Positions 1 to 6,443 of a DNA stretch of 9,736 nucleotides are shown here, piece by piece. The DNA is from Rhodospirillaceae bacterium (GTDB taxonomy: Bacteria > Pseudomonadota > Alphaproteobacteria > SP197). The notes beneath the pieces are model-generated. The model saw nothing but the letters and a program-made list of their open reading frames with translations, did not search any database and was not told where the DNA came from. Location: contig JABIUG010000411.1 in the NCBI GenBank assembly GCA_018700655.1, forward strand, positions 1-9,736, written 5' to 3'. Each line of letters starts with the position of its first letter. The stretch's first letter is position 1. The position numbers and the translations under genes were made by a program.

Positions 1-180
1 ACTGAATGAGAGCGTCCTGCTAATCTGAACTCCGAAGGAGGAGTTTGGGATGAGCCGGAAGAGATGTACGCTTAAGCAGTTTAAGGGAATGCTGCGGTAA
101 ACCGAGGTGCGTTTGTTGCAGGCTGACTCTAGCAGCCGGCCTCTAACTTAGACGGCAGAGCACCTCAGCGGGGCAGGCCA
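1..180 (+). mobile_element. Decayed, internally deleted IS3-family insertion sequence remnant
   Basis: A short reading frame with a strong ribosome-binding site (AAGGAGG at 35-41, ATG at 50) encodes MSRKRCTLKQFKGMLR, which resembles the N-terminus of IS3-family OrfA transposases (M-S-R-K-R-x-T-x-x-Q-I-I-x-M-L-R-E-A-E). It then hits a stop. About 60 bases later the sequence CAGCGGGGCAGGCCA (166-180) reads, on the other strand, like the TGRCCTGCCCC-type terminal inverted repeat of IS407/IS51-like elements. The first bases (CTGA from position 2) loosely match the inner part of that repeat inverted, so the left tip probably lies about a dozen bases before the window. A full element of this kind is about 1.2-1.4 kb, so most of orfA and all of orfB are missing. 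The family match is from memory of motifs, not a search. Confidence 0.5.
50..123 (+). pseudogene. Broken IS3-family transposase orfA, N-terminal fragment
   Basis: ATG at 50 follows AAGGAGG by 8 bases. The frame gives 16 residues and then TAA at 98-100. Beyond the stop the same frame continues with T-E-V-R-L-L-Q, which fits the usual OrfA continuation R-E-A-E-V-R-L-x-Q-G if the Glu codon GAA became TAA and the Ala codon GCC became ACC. The similarity ends at about 123, where the deletion junction with the element's right end seems to fall. The helix-turn-helix of OrfA and the whole DDE catalytic OrfB are absent, so no transposase can be made. A 16-residue peptide could still be translated, since the ribosome-binding site is intact. 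Confidence 0.5.
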
Positions 181-314
181 CGGTGAGGGCAGTTTGCGGC
201 GGTAGTAGTAAACCCCACGTTGGCGGTTGATGTGGGAGCACTACAGCCATCCTCGGCGGGTTACGACGGGGCCGATGCGGGAAGTTCTGCGATGTCAGGT
301 GCTTGTGGGCGTCG
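181..314. other. Intergenic stretch without a recognisable gene
   Basis: This lies between the IS relic and the 3' end of the tRNA. Reading frames across it have no supported start and look like nothing I recognise. It contains one imperfect hairpin, CCCAC (214-218) with GTGGG (232-236). On the minus strand, the strand of the tRNA, this is followed by GTTTACT, so it is at best a weak candidate for a tRNA transcript terminator. It may be further decayed mobile DNA. Confidence 0.3.
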
Positions 315-388
315 TGGCTGGGGCGCCTGGATTCGAACCAGGGATCGCGGGATCAAAACCCACTGCCTTACCGCTTGGCTACGCCCCA
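315..388 (-). tRNA. tRNA-Gln (anticodon UUG)
   Basis: The minus strand folds into a complete 74-nt cloverleaf. The 7-bp acceptor stem TGGGGCG/CGCCCCA pairs 382-388 with 319-325. The T arm is CCTGG-TTCGAAT-CCAGG (326-342). The anticodon arm is GTGGG-TTTTGAT-CCCGC (347-363), with anticodon TTG complementary to 354-356, which reads CAA. The D arm carries GCCAAGCGGTAAGGC. The discriminator base is G, as expected for glutamine tRNAs, and the 3' CCA is encoded (315-317). It lies 57 bases downstream of the sugar dehydrogenase on the same strand. It may be read from its own weak promoter in that gap (423-428 and 399-404) or by read-through. Confidence 0.97.
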
Positions 389-398
389 ACCGTGGGCC

Positions 399-428
399 CT
401 AGTAGCCGAAAAGAGGGTGGCTGCGCAA
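399..428 (-). promoter_or_regulatory. Possible tRNA-Gln promoter
   Basis: On the minus strand TTGCGC (423-428) is followed after 18 bases by TACTAG (399-404), and the tRNA 5' end is 10 bases further on. The stretch between is GC-rich (GGCCCAC), like the discriminators of stable-RNA promoters under stringent control. The match to sigma70 consensus is weak (4 of 6 and 3 of 6), so the position just upstream of a tRNA is the main support. Confidence 0.28.
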
Positions 429-445
429 GATGGCAGCTGTCACGT

Positions 446-1771
446 TCAGGCGTGGGCGATCCGTTCACGCAGCGCGCCGGCATCACCGGTGGCATTGCGT
501 GTATCGACAACCAGCGGCATGGCCGCAATCAACGCGCCGTAATCGACATCATCGTGGTCGGTGACGATCAGCGCGGCATCGTGGTTTCCAGCAACGACCG
601 CTTCCCACGTGAGGCTCTCGCGGCCCGAGAGCTCGGCGTGTTCACGCCCGGTGCGAATGACGGGAATGAAGGGATCGTAGAACGAAACCTCAGCACCGCG
701 CGCTTCGAGCAATGCTATCAGCTTCAGGGCCGGACTCTCGCGGATGTCGTCGACGTTCTTTTTATAGGCCATGCCGATCAACACGATTTTCGCACCGTTC
801 AGTCCCTTGGCGAACCGCCGATCAAGCTCCTCGCCCAGGCGGGCGACGACATGGGCGGGCATGGCGGTGTTGATTTCGCCGGCAAGTTCGATGAAACGGG
901 TCGCAACCTCAAACTCGCGCGCCTTCCAGGTCAGGTAAAACGGATCGATCGGGATGCAGTGTCCGCCCAGGCCGGGGCCGGGATAAAACGGCATGTAGCC
1001 GAACGGCTTGCTCTTGGCCGCTTCGATCACTTCCCAGATATCGATCCCCATGGCGCCGTAGACGAGTTTCAACTCGTTCACCAGCGCGATGTTGACCGAA
1101 CGGAAGATGTTCTCCATCAGCTTGACCGCTTCGGCCGTCTTGGTGTCGGTGACCGGCACGGTGCCAGCCGTGGTAATGGTTTCGTAGAAGGCGCAGGCGG
1201 CATCACGGGCGGCATCGCCGTCACCACCGACAACCTTGGGCACCTGGGTCGTGCTGTGGCCGGCATTGCCGGGATCTTCGCGTTCGGGCGAATAGGCGAG
1301 CAGGAAATCACTGCCCGAAACCAGGCCCGAGGCCTCAAGGATCGGCTTCATCAGACCCTCGGTCGTGCCGGGATAGGTCGTGGATTCCAGGATGATCATC
1401 TGACCCTTGCGCAGAACCGAGGCGATCGCGCGGGTCGTCTCTTCGACATAACGCATATCAGGCTCACGGTTGGCGGTGAGCGGCGTCGGCACGCAGATCA
1501 GGATGACATCGGCTTGGGCGAGCGCCGCGACTTCGTCGGTTGCCCGGAAGCGGCCGGCCGCGACCATCGCTGCGATGTTGTCGGCCCCGATGTGGCGGAT
1601 GTAACTTACGCCGGCCGAAAGGCGGGTGATCTTTTCAGGATCGGTATCAAACCCCAGAACGCAGAAGCCTGCCTTGTGCGCGGCAAGCACGAGCGGCAGT
1701 CCGACATAACCCAGGCCGACCACTGCGACGCAGGCATCACGGGTCGTGATTTTGCTTTCGATGCTGTTCAT
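446..1771 (-). CDS. Nucleotide sugar dehydrogenase, probably UDP-N-acetylglucosamine 6-dehydrogenase (WbpA-like)
   Basis: This 441-residue protein belongs to the UDP-glucose/GDP-mannose dehydrogenase family, which oxidises C6 of a nucleotide sugar to the carboxylate in two NAD+-dependent steps in the cytoplasm. Visible marks are the NAD-binding GLGYVG (19-24), CVPTPL (93-98), ESTTYPGT (129-136), YSPERE (160-165), the Lys/Asn segment EAVKLMEN (214-221), the catalytic Cys272 in GGHCIPIDPFYL (269-280), and the C-terminal UDP-binding GMAYKKNVDDIRESP (333-347). GGHCIPIDPFYL is typical of enzymes for N-acetylated sugars such as WbpA, not of UDP-glucose dehydrogenases, so UDP-GlcNAc is the likely substrate; UDP-GalNAc or UDP-ManNAc are not excluded. 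Length is normal. ATG 1771 is preceded by AAAGGGGG with a short spacer. The gap to ispE upstream is 74 bases with no terminator, so co-transcription is likely. No glycosyltransferase or other sugar gene is in view, so its polysaccharide is unknown. Confidence 0.92.
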   Translation of the reverse strand: MNSIESKITTRDACVAVVGLGYVGLPLVLAAHKAGFCVLGFDTDPEKITRLSAGVSYIRHIGADNIAAMVAAGRFRATDEVAALAQADVILICVPTPLTANREPDMRYVEETTRAIASVLRKGQMIILESTTYPGTTEGLMKPILEASGLVSGSDFLLAYSPEREDPGNAGHSTTQVPKVVGGDGDAARDAACAFYETITTAGTVPVTDTKTAEAVKLMENIFRSVNIALVNELKLVYGAMGIDIWEVIEAAKSKPFGYMPFYPGPGLGGHCIPIDPFYLTWKAREFEVATRFIELAGEINTAMPAHVVARLGEELDRRFAKGLNGAKIVLIGMAYKKNVDDIRESPALKLIALLEARGAEVSFYDPFIPVIRTGREHAELSGRESLTWEAVVAGNHDAALIVTDHDDVDYGALIAAMPLVVDTRNATGDAGALRERIAHA

Positions 1772-1845
1772 GGCCGCCCCCTTTATCGGCTACATCGCGG
1801 CAAGGGAAGCATCAAGCCGCAAAGCTGCACACGCCATCCCGTCGT

Positions 1846-2799
1846 TCACATCGGCTGCAGTGTGGTGTCTGGGCCGCCCAGAAGCGGCGTTGCCTCGACC
1901 CACCAGTCCGGGTGCGCGCCCGCAATCGCCTGTGCCGCATGGCGTGCTTCGGCGAGCGAGGCGACGAGACCAAAACATGTCGCACCGCTGCCGCTCATCC
2001 GCGTCAGCCCGACTGCGGGGCAAGCCGCAAGCGCCTCAAGGCAGGCACCGATCACCGGAGCCAACCCACAGGCAGCGGCCTCGAGATCGTTCCCGCGCGA
2101 CGCCAGTGCGGCGAGCAGCGCATCAAGTGTCGGCGCCGATTCGATCAAGGACCGCGAAGCCGAGAACGGGCCCGTGCGTGCGGCAAACACCGCCGGTGTG
2201 GCAAGGGGCAGGCGCGGGTTGACCAGGACGAGCGCGCAAGCCGGGAGCGAGGGAGCAAGCGCGACAACATCGCCGGTCCCCGAAACCAGGATAGGCGCCT
2301 CGATCAGGCAGGGCAGAACGTCTGCGCCAAGCTCCCGGGCCAAGGCCTCGAGGTCGAGCGCCCGGCCAAACAGATCGGGCATGGCATTCAGCACTGCCGC
2401 GGCATCGGCCGAACCCCCGCCCAACCCGGCAGCCACGGGAATGTTCTTCTCCAGGGTGACATGGAAATGATCCCCGCGCCCGGTTTCGCGGCGCGCCAGC
2501 GCAAGGGCACACATCACGAGATTGTCGGCCGGGTTATCGCCATCAAGTGTGCTTGCGAAGGGGCCTGTGACTTCAAGCCTGTCTTGATCAGCCGGTCTCA
2601 GCCAGATGCGGTCGGCCAGCCCAACGCGCACGAACAGGCTGTCGAGATCATGATAGCCGTCGGCGCGCCGACCAAGGACGTGGAGGTAAAGATTGACCTT
2701 GGCAGGGGCGAGCAGGGGGGCAGGGGCGAGCAGGGGGGCAGGGGCGAGCAAGGTCGTGCTCGAGCCTTCCGACGCCTCAGCCGTCGTCGCCGCGCTCAA
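1846..2799 (-). CDS. ispE: 4-diphosphocytidyl-2-C-methyl-D-erythritol kinase (IspE)
   Basis: IspE phosphorylates the 2-hydroxyl of CDP-methylerythritol with ATP, the fourth step of the MEP route to IPP and DMAPP, in the cytoplasm. It is a GHMP kinase. Visible are the N-terminal substrate motif APAKVNLYLHV (31-41) with Lys34 and GYHDLDSLF (48-56), the ATP-binding loop PVAAGLGGGSADAAA (121-135), Asp160 in GADVLPCL as the probable catalytic base, and the third motif MSGSGATCFGL (268-278). The start is uncertain: the longest frame begins at TTG 2799 and overlaps the TPR gene by 23 bases, while TTG 2751 would begin 25 bases after that gene's stop. Neither has a strong ribosome-binding site. No ATG or GTG is available before the conserved core. 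The N-terminus carries LLAPAP-LLAPAP-LLAPAK, encoded by an 18-bp tandem repeat and absent from typical IspE proteins. The rest is of normal length (about 280-290 residues from the core). Overlap or near-abutment suggests translational coupling to the TPR gene. Confidence 0.96.
   Translation of the reverse strand: MSAATTAEASEGSSTTLLAPAPLLAPAPLLAPAKVNLYLHVLGRRADGYHDLDSLFVRVGLADRIWLRPADQDRLEVTGPFASTLDGDNPADNLVMCALALARRETGRGDHFHVTLEKNIPVAAGLGGGSADAAAVLNAMPDLFGRALDLEALARELGADVLPCLIEAPILVSGTGDVVALAPSLPACALVLVNPRLPLATPAVFAARTGPFSASRSLIESAPTLDALLAALASRGNDLEAAACGLAPVIGACLEALAACPAVGLTRMSGSGATCFGLVASLAEARHAAQAIAGAHPDWWVEATPLLGGPDTTLQPM
2701..2754. repeat. 18-bp tandem repeat, three copies, inside the 5' end of ispE
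   Basis: The unit GGCAGGGGCGAGCAGGGG occurs exactly at 2701-2718 and 2719-2736. A third copy at 2737-2754 diverges only in its last few bases. Because the unit is a multiple of three, changes in copy number keep ispE in frame and add or remove LLAPAP. The conserved Lys34 core begins directly at the downstream edge of the array. Confidence 0.95.
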
Positions 2800-4570
2800 G
2801 GCCCGACTGCAGCTTGGACTGGATGGTTGCGGTCAAGGCCGCATCGTCACCGCTCAGCGAAACCGCGCGACGCCACTGGAACCGGGCTTCCGCATGGCGG
2901 CCGACCTGCCAAAAGGCATCGCCCAGATGATCGTTGATCACGGCATCGCCGGGCTCGTACTCGACGGCGCGCTCAAGCTGGGCAACCGCCTCTTCATACC
3001 GGCCCAGCCGGTAATAGGCCCAGCCCAGGCTGTCGATAATGAAACCGTCGGTCGGGCGCTGGTTGACCGCGCGCTCGATCATGTTCAGGGCCTCGTCGAG
3101 GTTTTCGCTCCGATCAACCCAGGTGTATCCCAGATAGTTCAGGACAAAGGGATGCTCGGGCTGGATTTCCAGCGCGGCGACAAAATCGTCCTCGGCGCGA
3201 TCCCAGTCGCCGGATCGTTCAAGCGCGATACCCCGGACATAACGCAGCCGCCAATCGCCTTCGGCCGTACCCGCCATGCGTTCAAACGCCAGATCATAGG
3301 CATCAACCGCTTCAGCCCAGCGTTCATGAATGCGCAGGATATCGCCCAGCATGACAAGGCTGTCGGCGCGTTCGGTTTTTTCTTCGACCATTTGGTGCAG
3401 GATCGCGATCGCCTGGTCGACATGGCCGGCATCATCGAGATTGAGTGCGATGCGCAGCCGGGCGCTCCAGTGAAGCGGTGAACTGGCGTTGATGCGCCGG
3501 TAGGCATCCACCGCATCGTCGTGTTTGCCCTGCGCTTCAAAGATGTCACCGATGAGCAACGCGACGACATCATTCTGAGGCACCAGATAGGCGGCTAGCT
3601 GGCCATAGGCCAAACCGACCTCGGGCCCGTCGTTCTGCTGGGCCGAACTCGCGACCGCAAACAGCGCCTCGGAAGCCCCCTCTCTGGCCTCGTCGATCTG
3701 CTCGGGCGGAGCACCGCCTGCATCCAGTCTAGCAAGTGTGGCATCAAGCCAGAGCGAATCCGGGTTGGTTGCCAGGAAGCTGGAATAGACCTCACGTGCG
3801 GCATCGATCTTGCCCTGGCGTTCCAGAAAGGCGCCATAAGCGAGCACGACACGATAGGCGCCGCCGACCTGCCCGGCCATGGAGCGTTCAAACGCAACTT
3901 CAGCGGCGTCCGCGCGCCCGGCGAGATCTTCGATCAGGCCAATGTGATAGGCGCGCAGGGCATCGAAACCATCGCCTGCATCGGTTGGCCCGATAGCCGC
4001 CATGGCGTCGTCAAAGTCACCCTTGGCCGCGGCGACCCAGGCTTCAAGAAGCGGCACCAGAATGGTGTTGTAGCCATTGATCGGCAGCCGGATCAGTGCG
4101 GCTTCGGCATCATCGAAGACATCGCGGTCGAGCGCGTCGGCAGCGAGCGTGAGCGGCGAGAACTGATCGATGCCCTCGCCGATCATCAACTTGCGCGCAA
4201 TCGGCAGCGCCTCGGGAATGCGCCCCGACGAGACCAGAGCGAAATGGGTCTGGCGAAGGAGGTCCTTGTTGTCGGGATCCGACGCCAGCGCGACCAGCAG
4301 ATAGTCGGAGGCAGCCGCCATGTCGCGTTCCATGATCGCGGCCTGGGCGGCCAGATAGGCGCCCGATGACGATGCCACCGGCATCAGTGTGGTATCGAGG
4401 CCCGAGCCCAGATCAACCAGGTCATCGCTGGCCTGCGCCAGCGTCGACGGTGCCAGGTCTTCGCGTTCGGCCTGGGCCGGATCGCTGCCGGTCTTGCAGG
4501 CGGCTAGCAGCAACAGGGACGCCGTCGCCACAACGGCGAAGTGCAAACCGGAACGAATGTGAGCACGCAT
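2777..4570 (-). CDS. TPR-repeat lipoprotein, probably outer-membrane anchored
   Basis: With start ATG 4570 this is a 597-residue protein. The N-terminus MRAHIRSGLHFAVVATAS followed by LLLLAAC is a lipoprotein signal with its lipobox, and the lipidated residue is Cys25. Lys follows the Cys, so there is no Asp retention signal and outer-membrane sorting is expected. The body is helical repeats. Clear TPR units fill roughly residues 335-575, for example GDIFEAQGKHDDAVDAY, GIALERSGDWDRAEDDF, DSLGWAYYRLGRYEEAVAQL and DHLGDAFWQVGRHAEARFQW; the first half has weaker repeats. The last three units (about 475-575) match a widespread proteobacterial TPR protein often found beside ispE. The exact function is not known; scaffold roles in envelope assembly are usual for such proteins. 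A GTG at 4576 would add two residues. I prefer ATG because AAGGG (4581-4585) then lies 10 bases upstream, which fits an AAGG-type Shine-Dalgarno contact. A promoter candidate lies about 80 bases upstream. Confidence 0.88.
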   Translation of the reverse strand: MRAHIRSGLHFAVVATASLLLLAACKTGSDPAQAEREDLAPSTLAQASDDLVDLGSGLDTTLMPVASSSGAYLAAQAAIMERDMAAASDYLLVALASDPDNKDLLRQTHFALVSSGRIPEALPIARKLMIGEGIDQFSPLTLAADALDRDVFDDAEAALIRLPINGYNTILVPLLEAWVAAAKGDFDDAMAAIGPTDAGDGFDALRAYHIGLIEDLAGRADAAEVAFERSMAGQVGGAYRVVLAYGAFLERQGKIDAAREVYSSFLATNPDSLWLDATLARLDAGGAPPEQIDEAREGASEALFAVASSAQQNDGPEVGLAYGQLAAYLVPQNDVVALLIGDIFEAQGKHDDAVDAYRRINASSPLHWSARLRIALNLDDAGHVDQAIAILHQMVEEKTERADSLVMLGDILRIHERWAEAVDAYDLAFERMAGTAEGDWRLRYVRGIALERSGDWDRAEDDFVAALEIQPEHPFVLNYLGYTWVDRSENLDEALNMIERAVNQRPTDGFIIDSLGWAYYRLGRYEEAVAQLERAVEYEPGDAVINDHLGDAFWQVGRHAEARFQWRRAVSLSGDDAALTATIQSKLQSGLERGDDG

Positions 4571-4648
4571 GAGCACGCGGCCCTTCCATGGCAGGAATTA
4601 CGAGGCGATTCACCACTTCGCGAACGGAGCGTACCGCCTGAATTCCTC

Positions 4649-4677
4649 AGTCTAGCCGAGCCCGGGCGGAGTCTCAA
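4649..4677 (-). promoter_or_regulatory. Sigma70-like promoter candidate for the TPR-ispE-dehydrogenase block
   Basis: On the minus strand TTGAGA (4672-4677, 5 of 6 to TTGACA) is separated by exactly 17 bases from TAGACT (4649-4654, 4 of 6 to TATAAT). Transcription would start near 4642, giving a leader of about 70 bases before ATG 4570. It lies in the gap between the stop of the ETF-QO gene and the TPR gene, where a promoter is expected if the two are not co-transcribed. A second TTGACA at 4688-4693 has no matching -10. Confidence 0.42.
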
Positions 4678-4715
4678 AGAACGTCCTGTCAAAACGCCGT
4701 GTGAGGCCGAAAAAA

Positions 4716-6356
4716 CTACATGTTCGGGTAGTTTGGCCCGCTGGCGCCTTCCGGTGTGACCCAGACGATGTTCTGGGTCGGATCCTTGATATCGCAGGTT
4801 TTGCAATGGACGCAGTTTTGCGCGTTGATCTGCAATTCTGGACCGTCATCGCCCTCGATGATCTCGTAGACGCCTGCCGGGCAATAACGCTGCTCGGGCG
4901 CATCATAGGTCTCGAGGTTGATCTTGATCGGGACCCCGGCGTCTTTCAGCGTGAGATGGATCGGCTGATCTTCCTCATGCGAGGTCGATGCCAGAAAGAC
5001 GGAACTGTTGCGATCAAATGAAATCTCACCGTCTGGCTTGGGATAATCGATCGGCTTGCACTGGGATTTCGGCTTCAACGCGGAATGATCGTCGTGATTG
5101 CGGAAGGTCCAGGGCGCACGGCCGCGCAGCAGAATCGTATCGATCGCCGAATAGATGAAACCGGCAAAGAAACCCTTGTGGAAGCTGGGGCGAATGTTGC
5201 GGACCTTGTAGAGTTCGTCCCAGACCCAGCTCTGTTTGAGCCGTTCGGGATAGGCCGTGACCTCGGTGCCTTCAGGCGTTTCCTGCCCGAGCCATTCAAA
5301 CACCGCTTCAGCTGCCGTCATGCCGCTCTTCATGGCGGTGTGGCTGCCCTTGATCTTGGGCACGTTCACGAAACCGGCCGAACAGCCGATCAGCGCACCA
5401 CCCGGGAACGAGAGCTTGGGAATGGACTGCAATCCACCCTCGTTGATCGCGCGCGCGCCATAGGAAATGCGCTTGCCGCCCTTGAAGTACTCCGCAATCA
5501 CCGTATGGGTCTTGAAGCGCTGGAACTCCTCGAACGGCGAGAGATAGGGATTTTCATAGTCGAGCCCGACGACATAGCCGACCGACACCTGATTGTTCTC
5601 CAGGTGATAGAGGAACGATCCGCCATAGGTCTTGCGATCCATCGGCCAGCCGGTTGTGTGGACGACCGTGCCTTCCTTGTGCTTGGCCGGGTCAATCTCC
5701 CAAAGTTCCTTGATGCCGATGCCATAGGTCTGGGGATCAACACCTTCGCGCAGTCCGAATTGCTCCATCAACTGCTTGGAGAGATGGCCGCGACAACCCT
5801 CGGCAAACAGGGTCTGGCGCGCATGGAGTTCGATACCCGGCTCGTAATGGGCCTTCTTTTCACCGTCCTTGCCGATTCCCATGTCACCGGTCGCGACACC
5901 CTTTACGGAACCGTCCTCATGGAACAGGACCTCGGATGCGGCAAAGCCGGGGAATATCTCGACGCCCATGGCTTCGGCCTGCTCACCCAGCCAGCGGCAG
6001 ACATTGCCCAGGCTGACGATGTAATTGCCGTGATTGTTCATCTGCGGCGGCGTCGGCAGACGGATCGCATTCGAATGGGTCAGGAACAGGAACTTGTCGT
6101 GTTCGACCGGCGTGTTGAGCGGCGCGCCCTTTTCCTTCCAGTCGGGAATCAGTTCGTTGAGCGCCCGGGGTTCCATGACCGCGCCGGAGAGAATATGGGC
6201 GCCGACCTCAGAGCCCTTCTCGATCACGCAGACCATGATCTCCTGGCCGGTTTCCTGCGCCAATTGACGCAACCGGATCGCCGCGGCAAGGCCTGCCGGC
6301 CCCGCGCCAACAATCACCACATCGAATTCCATACTCTCGCGCGCAACATCGTTCAT
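4716..6356 (-). CDS. Electron transfer flavoprotein:ubiquinone oxidoreductase (ETF-QO)
   Basis: ETF-QO takes electrons from reduced ETF, which collects them from acyl-CoA and other dehydrogenases, and passes them to ubiquinone at the inner face of the cytoplasmic membrane. The 546 residues match the bacterial family length. Seen in order are the FAD-binding GAGPAGL (17-23), FAEGCRGHLSK (184-194), the conserved GCSAGFVNVPKIKGSH segment (324-339), and a C-terminal ferredoxin-like domain whose Cys492, Cys515, Cys518 and Cys521 (CPAGVYE and CVHCKTC) bind the single 4Fe-4S cluster. All key residues are present. ATG 6356 follows AGGAG by 7 bases. The gene is alone on its strand here, with no etfAB in view. 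It is divergent from the uracil-DNA glycosylase gene across 87 bases, so both promoters would share that gap; I see no convincing sigma70 site for this gene. The stop is followed by a T-run without a hairpin, so no terminator is called. Confidence 0.97.
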   Translation of the reverse strand: MNDVARESMEFDVVIVGAGPAGLAAAIRLRQLAQETGQEIMVCVIEKGSEVGAHILSGAVMEPRALNELIPDWKEKGAPLNTPVEHDKFLFLTHSNAIRLPTPPQMNNHGNYIVSLGNVCRWLGEQAEAMGVEIFPGFAASEVLFHEDGSVKGVATGDMGIGKDGEKKAHYEPGIELHARQTLFAEGCRGHLSKQLMEQFGLREGVDPQTYGIGIKELWEIDPAKHKEGTVVHTTGWPMDRKTYGGSFLYHLENNQVSVGYVVGLDYENPYLSPFEEFQRFKTHTVIAEYFKGGKRISYGARAINEGGLQSIPKLSFPGGALIGCSAGFVNVPKIKGSHTAMKSGMTAAEAVFEWLGQETPEGTEVTAYPERLKQSWVWDELYKVRNIRPSFHKGFFAGFIYSAIDTILLRGRAPWTFRNHDDHSALKPKSQCKPIDYPKPDGEISFDRNSSVFLASTSHEEDQPIHLTLKDAGVPIKINLETYDAPEQRYCPAGVYEIIEGDDGPELQINAQNCVHCKTCDIKDPTQNIVWVTPEGASGPNYPNM

Positions 6357-6443
6357 CGCACCGCTCCTGCCTGAATGCCAATCGCGCCTGTCTTAACGGA
6401 GGGGAGTTCGCGACACAATCACCCGAGATGGTATTGTGGCCCC

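Noticed and set aside
214..236. Hairpin considered as a Rho-independent terminator of the tRNA
   Set aside because: The stem has only five consecutive pairs with a long loop, and the following tract is GTTTACT, not a T-run; too weak to call.
269..302. A 34-base stretch loosely like group II intron domain V
   Set aside because: The AGC triad is GGC, the lower stem does not pair well, and there is no intron-encoded reverse transcriptase nearby.
315..388. tRNA-Gln as an integration site with a duplicated 3' end
   Set aside because: I found no second copy of the T-arm/acceptor sequence within the window and no integrase gene, so an attachment site cannot be supported here.
227..2470. A 747-codon open frame on the plus strand across the tRNA, the dehydrogenase and ispE
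   Set aside because: It runs antisense to two genes with clear catalytic motifs and through a tRNA. Its protein is low in recognisable motifs and rich in Arg/Gly/His, as expected from the complement of GC-rich coding sequence.
2701..2754. Tandem repeat considered as a CRISPR array
   Set aside because: The units are directly adjacent with no spacers and lie within a coding frame.
2693..3481. A 262-codon plus-strand frame containing GASRGA repeats
   Set aside because: The repeats are the complement of the ispE tandem repeat, and the rest is antisense to the TPR gene.
5085..6374. A 429-codon open frame on the plus strand opposite ETF-QO
   Set aside because: The minus-strand frame carries FAD and 4Fe-4S motifs in order; the plus-strand frame has no family resemblance and is a codon-bias shadow.
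6375..6443. The upstream ATG 6375 as start of the uracil-DNA glycosylase
   Set aside because: The 23 added residues look unlike the family N-terminus, which begins close to the helix DQALALLRWY, and no ribosome-binding site precedes it.
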